A program made the translations under genes and the position numbers. Of a DNA stretch of 64,000 nt, positions 42,514 through 51,456 are shown one piece after another. The stretch comes from DATKDF01 sp963752045 (lineage in GTDB: Bacteria > Acidobacteriota > Vicinamibacteria > Vicinamibacterales > SCN-69-37): contig CAVVWN010000014.1 of NCBI GenBank assembly GCA_963752045.1, positions 620,001 through 684,000 on the forward strand, in the 5' to 3' direction. The notes beneath the pieces are model-generated. The model was given only the letters and a program-made list of their open reading frames with translations. It had not been told where the DNA came from and made no database searches. Positions within the stretch are counted from its first letter, which is position 1; each line of letters opens with the position of its first letter.

Positions 42514-45387
42514 ATGTCTGCAGACTGGCGGGACTTCCACGGCTTCAACGCGGGCTACGTGCTCGAGCTCTACGAGCGCTACCTGCGCGATCCGTCGTCG
42601 ATTGACGAAGCCACTCGGCGCGTATTCGAGTCGACCGAGCCTCCGTCCGAACTGCGCAATCCCGAAGCGACCGTCCTCGCCCCGGAGGCCATCGACAGCA
42701 GTGACACGGCGAGAGTGGTGCACCTGTCGGTCGGCGTGGCGATGCTGCTGCAGGCCATCCGCCGCTACGGGCATCTGGCCGCCGACATCGACCCGCTCGG
42801 CAACCGCACGCTCGGCGACCCGGCCCTGCTGCCGGAGACGTACGGTGTCACCGAGGCCGACCTGCGCGCCATCCCGGCCACCTTCGTCATGGCGCCGGTG
42901 GCGCGCGGGGCGTCGACGCTCTGGGAGGTCGTCGAGCGGCTCCGCTCGCTCTACTGCTCGACCACCGGCTACGACTTCGCGCATATCTTCACGCGCGAGG
43001 AACGCACGTGGCTCTTCGATGCGGTCGAGTCACAACGCTATCGCGCGCCGAACGACCCCATCGATCCGGTGGCACTGCTCGATCGGCTGACCGAGGTCGA
43101 GGCCTTCGAACGCTTCCTTCAGCGTGCCTTCCCCGGCAAGACCCGGTTTTCGATCGAGGGGCTCGACACGCTCGTGCCGGTGCTCGACGCGGTCATCGCC
43201 GAGGCGGCCGAGGAGGGCCTGCGCCAGGCGTTCATCGGGATGGCCCATCGCGGCCGGCTCAACGTGATGGCCCACGTGCTCGGCAAGCCCTACGAGCAAA
43301 TCCTGGCCGAGTTCAAGGACCCGGTGCGCAATCCGCTCGACCTCGAAGGCGTGGAGTGGAGCGGCGACGTGAAGTACCACCTGGGCGCGTCGCGGGCGGT
43401 GGCCGGCGGCGAGGAGGTGGACCTGGTTATATCGATGCCGCCCAACCCCAGCCATCTCGAGGCCATCAACCCGGTGCTCGAGGGCATGGCGCGCGCGGCC
43501 GGCACCGACAGCAGCCGCCGCGGCCGTCCCACGTTCGACCCGGATGTCGTGCTGCCGATCCTCATTCACGGTGATGCCGCGTTCCCGGGGCAGGGGGTCG
43601 TGGCCGAGACGCTCAACCTGCACCAGCTCGCCGGCTACACGACCGGTGGCACGATTCACATCATCGCCAACAACCAGATTGGATTCACCACCGAGCCGCG
43701 CGACGCCTACAGCACGCTCTATCCGAGCGGCCTCGCCCGCGGGTTCAAGATTCCGATCATGCACGTCAATGCCGACGACCCCGAGGCCTGCATCGCCGCC
43801 GCGCGGCTGGCGTTTGCCTACCGCGAGCAGTTCAAGCGCGACGTGCTCATCGACATCGTCGGTTACCGCCGCTTCGGGCACAACGAGGGCGACGAACCCG
43901 GCTTCACCCAGCCGCGCCTCTACCGCCAGATCGCGAGCAAGCCGACCGTGCGGGCCAAGTGGGCGGCTACGCTCGAGGAGCGGCGCCTCATCGAGCCCGG
44001 ACGTGCCGACGCCATGATGACCGGGCGGCTCGACGCGCTGCAGCGCACGCTCGACGGGCTCGATCCCGACCGCCACTTCGTGGAGCCGACGCCGGAGATT
44101 GCCGAGCCAGGCACCGCGGCCAGGACCGAGACGAGCGTGCCGATGGCGACGCTCGAGGCGCTCAACGGCTCACTGCTCGTCGTGCCGGAGGGATTCGTCA
44201 TCAACCGGAAGCTCGAACGGGCGCGGGGTCGACGGCGTGACGCGTTCGCCGACCCGGACGCGCGGACCGTCGACTGGGCGCACGCCGAGGAACTGGCCTT
44301 CGCGTCGGTCCTCGCCGACGGCACGCCAATCCGTCTCACCGGAGAAGACGTCGAGCGTGGCACGTTCAGCCACCGTCACGCGGTGTTCTTCGACGCCGAG
44401 CACGGGCAGCGGTTCGCGCCGCTCGAGTCGATAGCCGAAGCGCGCGCCTCGTTTGAAATCCGCAACAGTCCCCTCAGCGAAAACGCCGTGCTCGGATTCG
44501 AGTTCGGCTACAACATCCAGGCCGAAACTCACCTGGTGATCTGGGAGGCGCAGTACGGTGACTTCGTCAATGGCGCGCAGGTCGTGCTCGACGAGTTCGT
44601 CCTGTCGGCGCGCGCCAAGTGGGGGCCCGAAACCTCGCTCGTCATGCTGCTCCCGCACGGCTACGAAGGCCAGGGCCCCGACCATGCCAGCGCGCGGCCG
44701 GAGCGCTTCCTGCAGCTTGCAGCCGACATCAATATGCGCGTGGCCAACTGCACGACGGCCGCGCAGTACTTCCACCTGCTGCGCCGGCAGGCCGCGCTCC
44801 TCGTCATCGATCCGCTGCCGCTCGTCGTGCTCACGCCCAAGAGCCTGCTGCGCCACCCGTTGGTGACATCGTCGCCGCGCGACCTGGCGGAAGGGCGCTG
44901 GCAGCCGATCATCGACGACGCGGCCGTGAGACCGGAGGCGGTGAGCCGACTGGTGCTCGCCACGGGCAAGATGGCCGTGGACCTGCTTACGAGCGACGAA
45001 CGGGCCGCCAGCGAGGCCGTTGCCGTCTGCCGCGTGGAACAGATCTTCCCGCTGCCGGTCGACGACATCCGGGACGTGATGGCGAGGTATCCGGGCCTGA
45101 AGGAAGTCGTCTGGGTGCAGGAAGAGCCGGAGAACATGGGTGCCTGGGATTTTGCCAAGCCCCTGCTCGAAGAGATGGCCGGATCCGTGCCGGTATCCGT
45201 CCTGGCGCGGCCGCGCAGCTCGAGTCCCGCGGAGGGCTCGGCGGCCAGGCACCACCAGACTCAGCGTGAGCTCGTCGCGCTCGCGTTCGACGTGAGCCGG
45301 CCGCGCGGCGAGGGCCGGCGGCCGCGGCGAGGTGCGCGAGGCACGTCAAACCGGAAGGGCAGCGGCGCCAAGGCAGGAGTGTCATGA
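42514..45387 (+). CDS. sucA: 2-oxoglutarate dehydrogenase E1 component
   Basis: Thiamine-diphosphate-dependent E1 of 957 residues that decarboxylates 2-oxoglutarate in the citric acid cycle. The N-terminal E2-binding peptide FHGFNAGYVLELYERYL is present. The active-site regions are visible: FIGMAHRGRLNVMAHVLGKP, DVKYHLGASR, LIHGDAAFPGQGVVAETLNL with the ThDP loop, and IIANNQIGFTT; the C-terminal half has ENAVLGFEFGYNIQAETHL and LPHGYEGQGPDHASARPERF. The C-terminal 40 residues are a basic extension. Its stop overlaps the E2 gene start by four bases. No E3 (lipoamide dehydrogenase) gene is adjacent. Confidence 0.97.
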   Translation: MSADWRDFHGFNAGYVLELYERYLRDPSSIDEATRRVFESTEPPSELRNPEATVLAPEAIDSSDTARVVHLSVGVAMLLQAIRRYGHLAADIDPLGNRTLGDPALLPETYGVTEADLRAIPATFVMAPVARGASTLWEVVERLRSLYCSTTGYDFAHIFTREERTWLFDAVESQRYRAPNDPIDPVALLDRLTEVEAFERFLQRAFPGKTRFSIEGLDTLVPVLDAVIAEAAEEGLRQAFIGMAHRGRLNVMAHVLGKPYEQILAEFKDPVRNPLDLEGVEWSGDVKYHLGASRAVAGGEEVDLVISMPPNPSHLEAINPVLEGMARAAGTDSSRRGRPTFDPDVVLPILIHGDAAFPGQGVVAETLNLHQLAGYTTGGTIHIIANNQIGFTTEPRDAYSTLYPSGLARGFKIPIMHVNADDPEACIAAARLAFAYREQFKRDVLIDIVGYRRFGHNEGDEPGFTQPRLYRQIASKPTVRAKWAATLEERRLIEPGRADAMMTGRLDALQRTLDGLDPDRHFVEPTPEIAEPGTAARTETSVPMATLEALNGSLLVVPEGFVINRKLERARGRRRDAFADPDARTVDWAHAEELAFASVLADGTPIRLTGEDVERGTFSHRHAVFFDAEHGQRFAPLESIAEARASFEIRNSPLSENAVLGFEFGYNIQAETHLVIWEAQYGDFVNGAQVVLDEFVLSARAKWGPETSLVMLLPHGYEGQGPDHASARPERFLQLAADINMRVANCTTAAQYFHLLRRQAALLVIDPLPLVVLTPKSLLRHPLVTSSPRDLAEGRWQPIIDDAAVRPEAVSRLVLATGKMAVDLLTSDERAASEAVAVCRVEQIFPLPVDDIRDVMARYPGLKEVVWVQEEPENMGAWDFAKPLLEEMAGSVPVSVLARPRSSSPAEGSAARHHQTQRELVALAFDVSRPRGEGRRPRRGARGTSNRKGSGAKAGVS

Positions 45388-46661
45388 GCGTGCAAATCGT
45401 CGTCCCGGAAGTGGGCGAGTCGATCGTCGATGCGCGTGTCGCGCGCTGGTTGAAGAAGGAAGGCGACGTCGTCGCGGCCGGCGAGCCGCTCGTCGAGCTC
45501 GAGACCGACAAGATCGACGTCGAAGTCACCGCCCCGAAGGCGGGCGTGCTCGCGCGCATCGCGCACGGAGACGGCGCTGACGTCAAGATCGGGGAAGTGC
45601 TTGGCGCTATCGATGAGGTGCAGGGAGGAGGAGCGCCTGAGGTCCTGGGAGAGAAAGCGTTTGAGGTGCAGGGAGGGAAAGCGCCTGAGGTGCAGGGAGG
45701 GAAAGCGCCTGAGGTCCAGACAGCGGCGACGCCGTCGGCCCGGCGACTGGCGCGCGAGCAGGATGTGTCGATCGAGTCCGTGCAGCCGAGCGGGCCGCGC
45801 GTGACCAGGGCCGACATCGAGCGTGCCATCGGCGACGGTGCCGACCGGGCGCCGGCGGCGCCCGTGGCACCTGCAGCACTCGCGGCGCCGGCGCGTCCGG
45901 TGTCTGCTTCGCCCGCGCCGGCGGCCGCCGCGCCCGCGCGCCCGGCGCCGGTGCCCGGAGAGCGTCGCGAGGAGCGCGTGCGCATGTCGCGCCGGCGATC
46001 GACGATCGCGCGGCGCCTCGTCGAAGCCCAGCACACCGCGGCCATGCTCACCACGTTCAACGAAGTGGACATGGGCGCCGTGATGGAGCTTCGGGCCAGG
46101 CAGAAAGAGACGTTCAAGACGCGGCACGGCGTGTCGCTCGGGATTGCCTCGTTCTTCGTGAAGGCCACCACGATCGCGCTCGGCGAGTTCCCGCGGCTCA
46201 ACGCTGAAATCGTCGGCGACGAGATGGTGCTCAAGCGCTACTGCGACATCGGCATCGCGGTTGGCGCCGCCGAAGGCCTGGTGGTGCCCGTGCTGCGCGA
46301 CGCCGACCGGATGTCGTTCGCCGGCATCGAACAGGGCATTCGCGAGTTCGCGCGCAAGGCGAACGACGGCTCGCTCACGCTCGAAGACCTCCGCGGCGGC
46401 ACCTTCAGCATCACCAACGGCGGCGTCTACGGATCGCTCCTGAGCACGCCGATTCTCAACCCGCCGCAGGTGGGAATCCTCGGCCTGCACGCCATCAAGG
46501 ATCGGCCGGCCAACGTGAACGGGGAGATCAGGCTACGGCCGATGATGTACACCGCGCTCACGTACGACCACCGAATCGTCGACGGCGCCGAAGCCGTCCG
46601 GTTCCTCGTCCGGATCAAAGACCTCGTCGAAGACCCGGGAGCGTTACTCCTGGAAGGCTAG
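45384..46661 (+). CDS. sucB: 2-oxoglutarate dehydrogenase E2 (dihydrolipoyl succinyltransferase)
   Basis: A 425-residue E2 chain transferring succinyl groups to CoA. The lipoyl domain (1-75) has the modified Lys43 in ETDKIDV. A linker of repeated EVQGGKAP octapeptides (residues 78-112) leads to the peripheral subunit-binding domain SARRLAREQDVSIESVQPSG, then an Ala/Pro linker and the catalytic domain from residue 200, ending with the active-site TYDHRIVDGAEA. The first linker is built by a 24-base tandem repeat in the DNA. It is translationally coupled to the E1 gene. Confidence 0.96.
   Translation: MSVQIVVPEVGESIVDARVARWLKKEGDVVAAGEPLVELETDKIDVEVTAPKAGVLARIAHGDGADVKIGEVLGAIDEVQGGGAPEVLGEKAFEVQGGKAPEVQGGKAPEVQTAATPSARRLAREQDVSIESVQPSGPRVTRADIERAIGDGADRAPAAPVAPAALAAPARPVSASPAPAAAAPARPAPVPGERREERVRMSRRRSTIARRLVEAQHTAAMLTTFNEVDMGAVMELRARQKETFKTRHGVSLGIASFFVKATTIALGEFPRLNAEIVGDEMVLKRYCDIGIAVGAAEGLVVPVLRDADRMSFAGIEQGIREFARKANDGSLTLEDLRGGTFSITNGGVYGSLLSTPILNPPQVGILGLHAIKDRPANVNGEIRLRPMMYTALTYDHRIVDGAEAVRFLVRIKDLVEDPGALLLEG
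45615..45719 (+). repeat. In-frame 24-base tandem repeat in the sucB linker
   Basis: Four 24-base units plus nine bases encode EVQGGGAP, EVLGEKAF, EVQGGKAP, EVQGGKAP and EVQ. The last two full units are identical, suggesting recent slippage-type expansion in the flexible linker between lipoyl and subunit-binding domains. Confidence 0.9.
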
Positions 46662-46698
46662 AACCGAGAGCCAAGCGCCGAGCGCCCAGAGCCAGTGC

Positions 46699-47115
46699 CT
46701 ACCGCCGCCCGATACAGCTCTTGAGCCTGACGAACTCGTCGAAGCCTTCGCAGTAGCAGCGGAGGGTCACGCGGTCGCCAATCTTCACGGTCGCGATAAT
46801 CGTCTCGGCTTCATCGTCGAGCAGGACGGCCCTCACGCCGGGCTGGTCTTCGTACCCGAACAGCAGAAACGCGTGGGGCGGCTCCGATGAGACGGCGGTG
46901 ATGTTGCCGCTCATCTCGATCACCTTGCCCCAGTACCGGCCGTTGGCGGCCTCCGTGTCGGCCGCGTAGTCCTTCCACAGGACGTCGGCCGAGAGCTTCT
47001 CGGCCGGCGCGGCCGCATAAATCCGGCGGTCCTCGTCAGGCAGAGTCTCGGCGCAGCCGGGCGAGAGGAGGGCGCAGAGAAGCACGGCCGTGGGAAGGGA
47101 CGCCGACGTGTTCAC
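46699..47115 (-). CDS. OB-fold (tRNA_anti-like) lipoprotein
   Basis: A 138-residue exported protein with lipobox LLSPGCAE. The mature part, KDYAADTEAANGRYWGKVIE to DRVTLRCYCEGFDEFVRLKS, matches the tRNA_anti-like OB-fold family of small secreted proteins whose function is unknown. Two pairs of cysteines near the C-terminus could form a disulfide. The gene is convergent with sucB and its ends are bordered by GCGCC-rich repeats on both sides. Confidence 0.8.
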   Translation of the reverse strand: MNTSASLPTAVLLCALLSPGCAETLPDEDRRIYAAAPAEKLSADVLWKDYAADTEAANGRYWGKVIEMSGNITAVSSEPPHAFLLFGYEDQPGVRAVLLDDEAETIIATVKIGDRVTLRCYCEGFDEFVRLKSCIGRR

Positions 47116-47138
47116 CGGCGCAGGATATCAGCTACGTG

Positions 47139-47163
47139 GGGCGGACTGGACTTCAGTCCGCCC
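47139..47163. repeat. REP-like palindrome GGGCGGACT/AGTCCGCCC
   Basis: A perfect nine-base stem with the seven-base loop GGACTTC. Nearly the same palindrome lies at 56234-56260, 9 kb away. Both sit between genes beside GCGCC-type tandem repeats. This looks like a dispersed REP-type element. Confidence 0.8.
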
Positions 47164-47228
47164 TACCAACGCCCATAAGGAAAAACGCCCGGCCGGAACA
47201 TGTCCGGCCGGGCGTCGTGTTGTGTTGC

Positions 47229-47285
47229 AAATCCCCGAGCGCCTGGCGCCCTGCCCGAGCGCCTAGAGCCCAGCGCCCAGCGCCG
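47229..47285. repeat. GCGCC-rich short tandem repeat
   Basis: Imperfect repeats of GAGCGCC/AGCGCCCA fill the end of the TonB receptor gene's downstream gap. Similar copies lie at 46668-46692 and 56263-56285. No coding function is seen. Confidence 0.6.
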
Positions 47286-50200
47286 CTACCAGGTCACGCG
47301 CGAGACGATCTGGATGATGCGCGCGGTCACGGCTCCATTGAGCGCGGTGACTTCGTAGCCGTCCGGGTCGGTGCCGACGCCGGTCACCGGGACGTAGTTC
47401 ACCCAGTTGAAGGCGTTCAGCATTTCCAGACGGAATTCCGCACGCACCCGTCCCGCGATCGGGATGAGTTTGACGACGCTCAGGTCCACGTTCTTGAACA
47501 TGGGACCGGCGACGACGATGGACCGCGCGCCGCAGTCACCGTAGGCGTTCGAGATCGTCTCGACGCAGTCCGGGCCGTTGGCCGGGGCGAAGTACTTGCC
47601 CTCGGGCGCGCCAAGCGACCCGTAGCCGGTGAGCGACGACGCGTCCACGCTGAACGCCTTGACGGTGTTGTCGATGACGTCCTGTGGAAGCAGCCACACG
47701 CGACCATCCGCGTCGATACGCGTCTGATACATGTTCTGCAGGTCGTTCACGTCGAAGCCCACCATCCGGACGTTCCCGAAGTCCACGAGCCGGCCGCTCT
47801 GGAAGCGAGCCGTGCCGTGCAGCTGCCAGCCGCCGACCAGGCGATCCATGCCGCTGCCGACGTTGCCGGCGTAGCGGCGGCCCTGACCGAACGGAAGCTC
47901 CCACAGCCAGGTGCCCTTGACGCCGTGGGTGACGTCACCCTCGCCGCCGGTGTTGCGCGTTTCTTCGCGAGGCACGCGGAAGGAGAAGCGGCTCGAGCCG
48001 TAGCTCTTGCCGTAGGAGTAGCTGGCCTGGAACTGGAAGCCCTGGGCCATGCGGCGGCGGATTTCGAACTGCGCGCCGTTGAAGTTGGTGTAGCCGCCGT
48101 GGCCGTCGATCTCCGCGCCGCCAAGCTTGTTGGGATTGGCGACGAGGAAGTTGGCCGGCAGGCCGGCCGCGAGCGCGTTGGCTCGACGGCCGGAGTCGGC
48201 GTCGAGGTTGTCGGCGGCGGCGAACGGGTTCGGGTTCATCTGCGCCAGCGGGTTGTAGAACGTGCTGCTGGCGAAGTTGCTGGAGCTGTAGGCCGCCGTG
48301 TTGCCGGCGTCGGTCCTGCCGCTGAAGTACGCAAGGTAGGTCGGCAGCGGCGAGGTGCCCGTCCCAGGCCCGAAGTAGCGGAAGTTCGTTCCGCGTCCGG
48401 CCGCGATGTTCGCGAGCAGGTTCGCCTGCGCGAGCTGGAACTCCTGGAAGAACCCGTTCTCGTGGATGTTGACCTCGTTGATGTTGTAGGTCGTCCACAG
48501 GTCGCGGGCGCGCGTGCCGATGTAGCGGGCCTCGATCGCCATGTTGCGGCTGATCGAGCGCTGCCAGCCGGCCGTCCACGAGTCGGCGTACGGCACCTGG
48601 AGGTTCGGATCGAAGATCTGGATGTCCTCGGTGACCACGTCGGTCATCGGGTAGTTCCGGACCAGATCGAACTCAGGCGGCGTGAAGGCGGGATTGGTCT
48701 GATCCCGGAAGAGGACCGGCAGCGTGCCGAGGTTGCCGAGGCTCTCGTTCCGGTTCGCGGTGATGATGAGCCCGGGGTTGTCGTCGAGCCGGCCGGTGAA
48801 GTCGGACATGCCGGGGCGGTTGTAGCTTCTGGCAAATCCGGCGCGGAACACCGTGTCGCCAGACTCACCGAGGAAGCTCGCGAGCCAGCCGGTTTCGGCC
48901 GAAGGCGTCCACGCCACGCCGAGGCTCGGCGCGAAGTTGTTCCGGTCCGTGCCGTAGGCGTTCGTGCCGCTGTTGAGCTGGTAGTACTGCGAATCGGCCT
49001 TGCCGGGCAGGTTGCCGGGCTGGAACAGATTGCAGTCGCTCGTCGTGATGTTGCTCACGTCGGTGCACGTCGACGCGTAACCCGAAATGCCCCACACGTC
49101 GTCGAGCGAGGTCGTCGAGTAGCTGTCGTTGATGGCGTAGAACGGCTGCTGCAGCTCGTAGCGCAAACCGAGGTTGATCGTCAGGTCCGGGCGGGGACGC
49201 CACGCATCCTGAATCCAGAAGCCCCAGTCTGGCAGTCGCCCTTCCTGCAGGCTCTGGCCCAGGTACGCGTACTGGTTGGTGGCCGGATCGATGCGCGCCT
49301 CGGCCGTGATGGCCGTCACGCGGCCGACGAGCACCGCGTACAGGTCCTCGGCGTCGCCACGCTGGGTGGTCGAGGCGCCGGGGAAGGTCGTCGAGTTGAA
49401 CATGGCCTTCGCTGGATCGTTGGTCGACACGTCGAACGTGACGCTGGGCACGTTGGTCTGGTTGCGCAGCCACACGCGACCCATCGTGAGCGATCCGCCG
49501 AAGTTGAAGCTGTGCTCGCCCTTCACCCAGTTGACGGTGTTCTCGACGACCCACGTCGAGCCCTCGCGGGAGCTGATGGCCGCACCGCTGCTCGGGTTGC
49601 TGATGTTGGCAGTGTTGATGCCGAGCTTGTAGCCGCCTTCATTGGCGACCGGCGAGCTCCACATGCTGGGGTTGACGCCAGGAGCGAAGTAGGTCGGTCC
49701 GCCCGTCGCGCCGATGCGGAACTCGTTGACCATGCTGCCCATGAACGTGGACCGCAGGGTGCCCGAGGTGGTGTAGCGGTGCGAGTCCTGCGTGCCCTGA
49801 ACCGGGAAGCCCGGGAACTGCGGGTCGCGGCCGTTCAGCGTGTCCGGATCGGACAGCAGCCCGTTGTAGTTGATCGAGTAGGTCAGCCGGTGGTTCGCGC
49901 TGAAGTTGTAGTCCACCTTGCCGGTCGGGTAGATCGTCTTGCCCTTCTGATCCACGTTCCAGGTGAAACGCTGGAGGCTGGGGTCGGAGAGCGGCTCGAT
50001 GAGGCCCGTGCTCGACGAGGCCGAGCGGATGTCGGCAAGCAGCGCCGCCACCGTCGGGTCGAACGACGCCGTCTGGCCGTTGGCCGCCGCCAGCGCGAGC
50101 AGATCGACCGTGCGCACGCCGGCGCTGGTCGTGTAGCTGAAGAGGCCCATCTGAGCCTCAGGCGTGAGGATCGTGCGGCTGCGGCGGACGGTCTGCGGCT

Positions 50201-51140
50201 GGCGGAACTCCTCGTAGTTGACGAAGTAGAACGCCTTGCCGCGTCCGTCGTAGACGCCCGGGATGACGATCGGGCCGCCCACGCGGAAACCGGGCTGGTT
50301 CTGCAGCAGCTCGGTCTTCGGCAGGCCGTCGCGCTCGGTGAACCAGTCCTTCGAGTTGAGCTCGTCGGCGCGGAAGTACCAGTACCCGCTGCCGCTGAAC
50401 GTGTTGCCGCCCGAGCGGGTCACGAAGCGGATCTGAATGGCGCCCTGGCCGGCGGCATCGGCGCCCTGTGCGGCCGACGTCACCGTGGCCTCCTCGACCG
50501 CGTCGAGCCGTGGGCTCATGCGCGCGAAGAAGCCGTCGGTCGTCTTCAGGTAGTTGTCCTGGATGTTCATGCCGTCGACGGTGATGTTGATCGTGCTCTG
50601 CGGAAGCCCGTTGACCGTCGAGTTGCGGTTGCCGCCGGGCGTGTTCACGCCGGGCAGGAACGTCACGAAGTCGAGCGCGTTGCGGCTCACGAGCGGCAGG
50701 TTCGACACCTGGTTGATGTCGACCGTGGTCGACACCGAGGTGGCCTGCGTCTGGACGAGCACGCTCTTGCCCTCGACGGTCACCGATTCGGTGACGCCGC
50801 CCACTTCGAGTGTGGCACGAACGTCAGCCGGGCCGCCCGCCGTGACCGCGACGTTGCTGACGATCGCCGTCTTGAAGCCGGTGAGCGTGACCGTGACCGT
50901 GTAGGTGCCGATGCCGATGGCAGGGATCGTGAACGAGCCGTTGCCGCCCGACACGGTCGTGTAGGTTTCGTTGGTGGCGTTGTTCTTGGCGACCACCGTC
51001 GCTCCGGGAACCGCGCCCCCGTCCGAATCGAGGACGACTCCGGTGATCGATGACGTGGCGCCACCCTGGGCGAACGCCATCGGGCTGGCCATGACGAGAA
51101 TCGCCAGGGCGAGCATGAGTCTAACCAGACCTTGCTTCAT
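47286..51140 (-). CDS. Oar-like TonB-dependent outer-membrane receptor
   Basis: A 1284-residue outer-membrane protein. After a signal peptide (1-26, ending AFAQG) comes a carboxypeptidase-regulatory-like domain (about 30-115; ITGVVLDSDGGAVPGATVVA), a plug domain (about 125-230; NLPLVSRNALDFVTFLPGVN) and a long beta-barrel ending in the aromatic TARIIQIVSRVTW signal for outer-membrane insertion. Such receptors import polymers, peptides or siderophores; no ligand can be assigned. An in-frame start at 51236 exists, but the ATG at 51140, behind a GGAGGAG box, begins the signal peptide. A long open frame on the opposite strand is a shadow. Confidence 0.94.
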   Translation of the reverse strand: MKQGLVRLMLALAILVMASPMAFAQGGATSSITGVVLDSDGGAVPGATVVAKNNATNETYTTVSGGNGSFTIPAIGIGTYTVTVTLTGFKTAIVSNVAVTAGGPADVRATLEVGGVTESVTVEGKSVLVQTQATSVSTTVDINQVSNLPLVSRNALDFVTFLPGVNTPGGNRNSTVNGLPQSTINITVDGMNIQDNYLKTTDGFFARMSPRLDAVEEATVTSAAQGADAAGQGAIQIRFVTRSGGNTFSGSGYWYFRADELNSKDWFTERDGLPKTELLQNQPGFRVGGPIVIPGVYDGRGKAFYFVNYEEFRQPQTVRRSRTILTPEAQMGLFSYTTSAGVRTVDLLALAAANGQTASFDPTVAALLADIRSASSSTGLIEPLSDPSLQRFTWNVDQKGKTIYPTGKVDYNFSANHRLTYSINYNGLLSDPDTLNGRDPQFPGFPVQGTQDSHRYTTSGTLRSTFMGSMVNEFRIGATGGPTYFAPGVNPSMWSSPVANEGGYKLGINTANISNPSSGAAISSREGSTWVVENTVNWVKGEHSFNFGGSLTMGRVWLRNQTNVPSVTFDVSTNDPAKAMFNSTTFPGASTTQRGDAEDLYAVLVGRVTAITAEARIDPATNQYAYLGQSLQEGRLPDWGFWIQDAWRPRPDLTINLGLRYELQQPFYAINDSYSTTSLDDVWGISGYASTCTDVSNITTSDCNLFQPGNLPGKADSQYYQLNSGTNAYGTDRNNFAPSLGVAWTPSAETGWLASFLGESGDTVFRAGFARSYNRPGMSDFTGRLDDNPGLIITANRNESLGNLGTLPVLFRDQTNPAFTPPEFDLVRNYPMTDVVTEDIQIFDPNLQVPYADSWTAGWQRSISRNMAIEARYIGTRARDLWTTYNINEVNIHENGFFQEFQLAQANLLANIAAGRGTNFRYFGPGTGTSPLPTYLAYFSGRTDAGNTAAYSSSNFASSTFYNPLAQMNPNPFAAADNLDADSGRRANALAAGLPANFLVANPNKLGGAEIDGHGGYTNFNGAQFEIRRRMAQGFQFQASYSYGKSYGSSRFSFRVPREETRNTGGEGDVTHGVKGTWLWELPFGQGRRYAGNVGSGMDRLVGGWQLHGTARFQSGRLVDFGNVRMVGFDVNDLQNMYQTRIDADGRVWLLPQDVIDNTVKAFSVDASSLTGYGSLGAPEGKYFAPANGPDCVETISNAYGDCGARSIVVAGPMFKNVDLSVVKLIPIAGRVRAEFRLEMLNAFNWVNYVPVTGVGTDPDGYEVTALNGAVTARIIQIVSRVTW

Positions 51141-51162
51141 GGTGTGTGGTGCTCCTCCGCAG

Positions 51163-51186
51163 CATGCACCCGGAAAGGAGTGCATG
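51163..51186 (-). promoter_or_regulatory. 5' UTR hairpin of the TonB receptor mRNA
   Basis: CATGCAC and GTGCATG form a perfect seven-base stem with a ten-base loop, immediately upstream of the GGAGGAG ribosome binding site. Further upstream the leader contains GCCAAAGACGGC and TTTCGGCGGG segments that could pair. A regulatory RNA structure is possible but not assignable to a known class. Confidence 0.45.
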
Positions 51187-51241
51187 GGACCCGCCGAAAC
51201 CAAGCCGTCTTTGGCGTCTCGATGATGGCGGTCCAAGCGTC

Positions 51242-51270
51242 ACACTAGGGTGGTGCCGTTCGGCCGTCAA
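51242..51270 (-). promoter_or_regulatory. Sigma70-like promoter of the TonB receptor gene
   Basis: On the minus strand TTGACG (51265-51270) and TAGTGT (51242-51247) are spaced by exactly 17 bases. Transcription would start near 51235, giving a leader of about 95 bases with the hairpin at 51163-51186. The rest of the divergent gap, 51271-51456, holds AT-rich TATATAC near 51284 and no recognised gene. Confidence 0.6.
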
Positions 51271-51456
51271 TGGTCGGGGGTTGTATATACGGTGCTCGTC
51301 ATGAGCAATACCGCTACTCTGGAGCGGTGTGCTTGAAATCGCCCGTCTGGCACGGTCTGGATCGGGCGTGCGCCGAGGCTCCGCACGGCTGGGAGGCGCG
51401 TTTGTGACCTGTTATGCTGGTGGCACCAGTCTCCTGCGGAGAGCCGCGACAGACCC

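Noticed and set aside
47136..51053. 1305-codon open frame on the plus strand opposite the TonB receptor gene
   Set aside because: It mirrors the receptor gene codon by codon, is Arg/Ala/Val rich with no recognisable domain, and results from high-GC codon bias.
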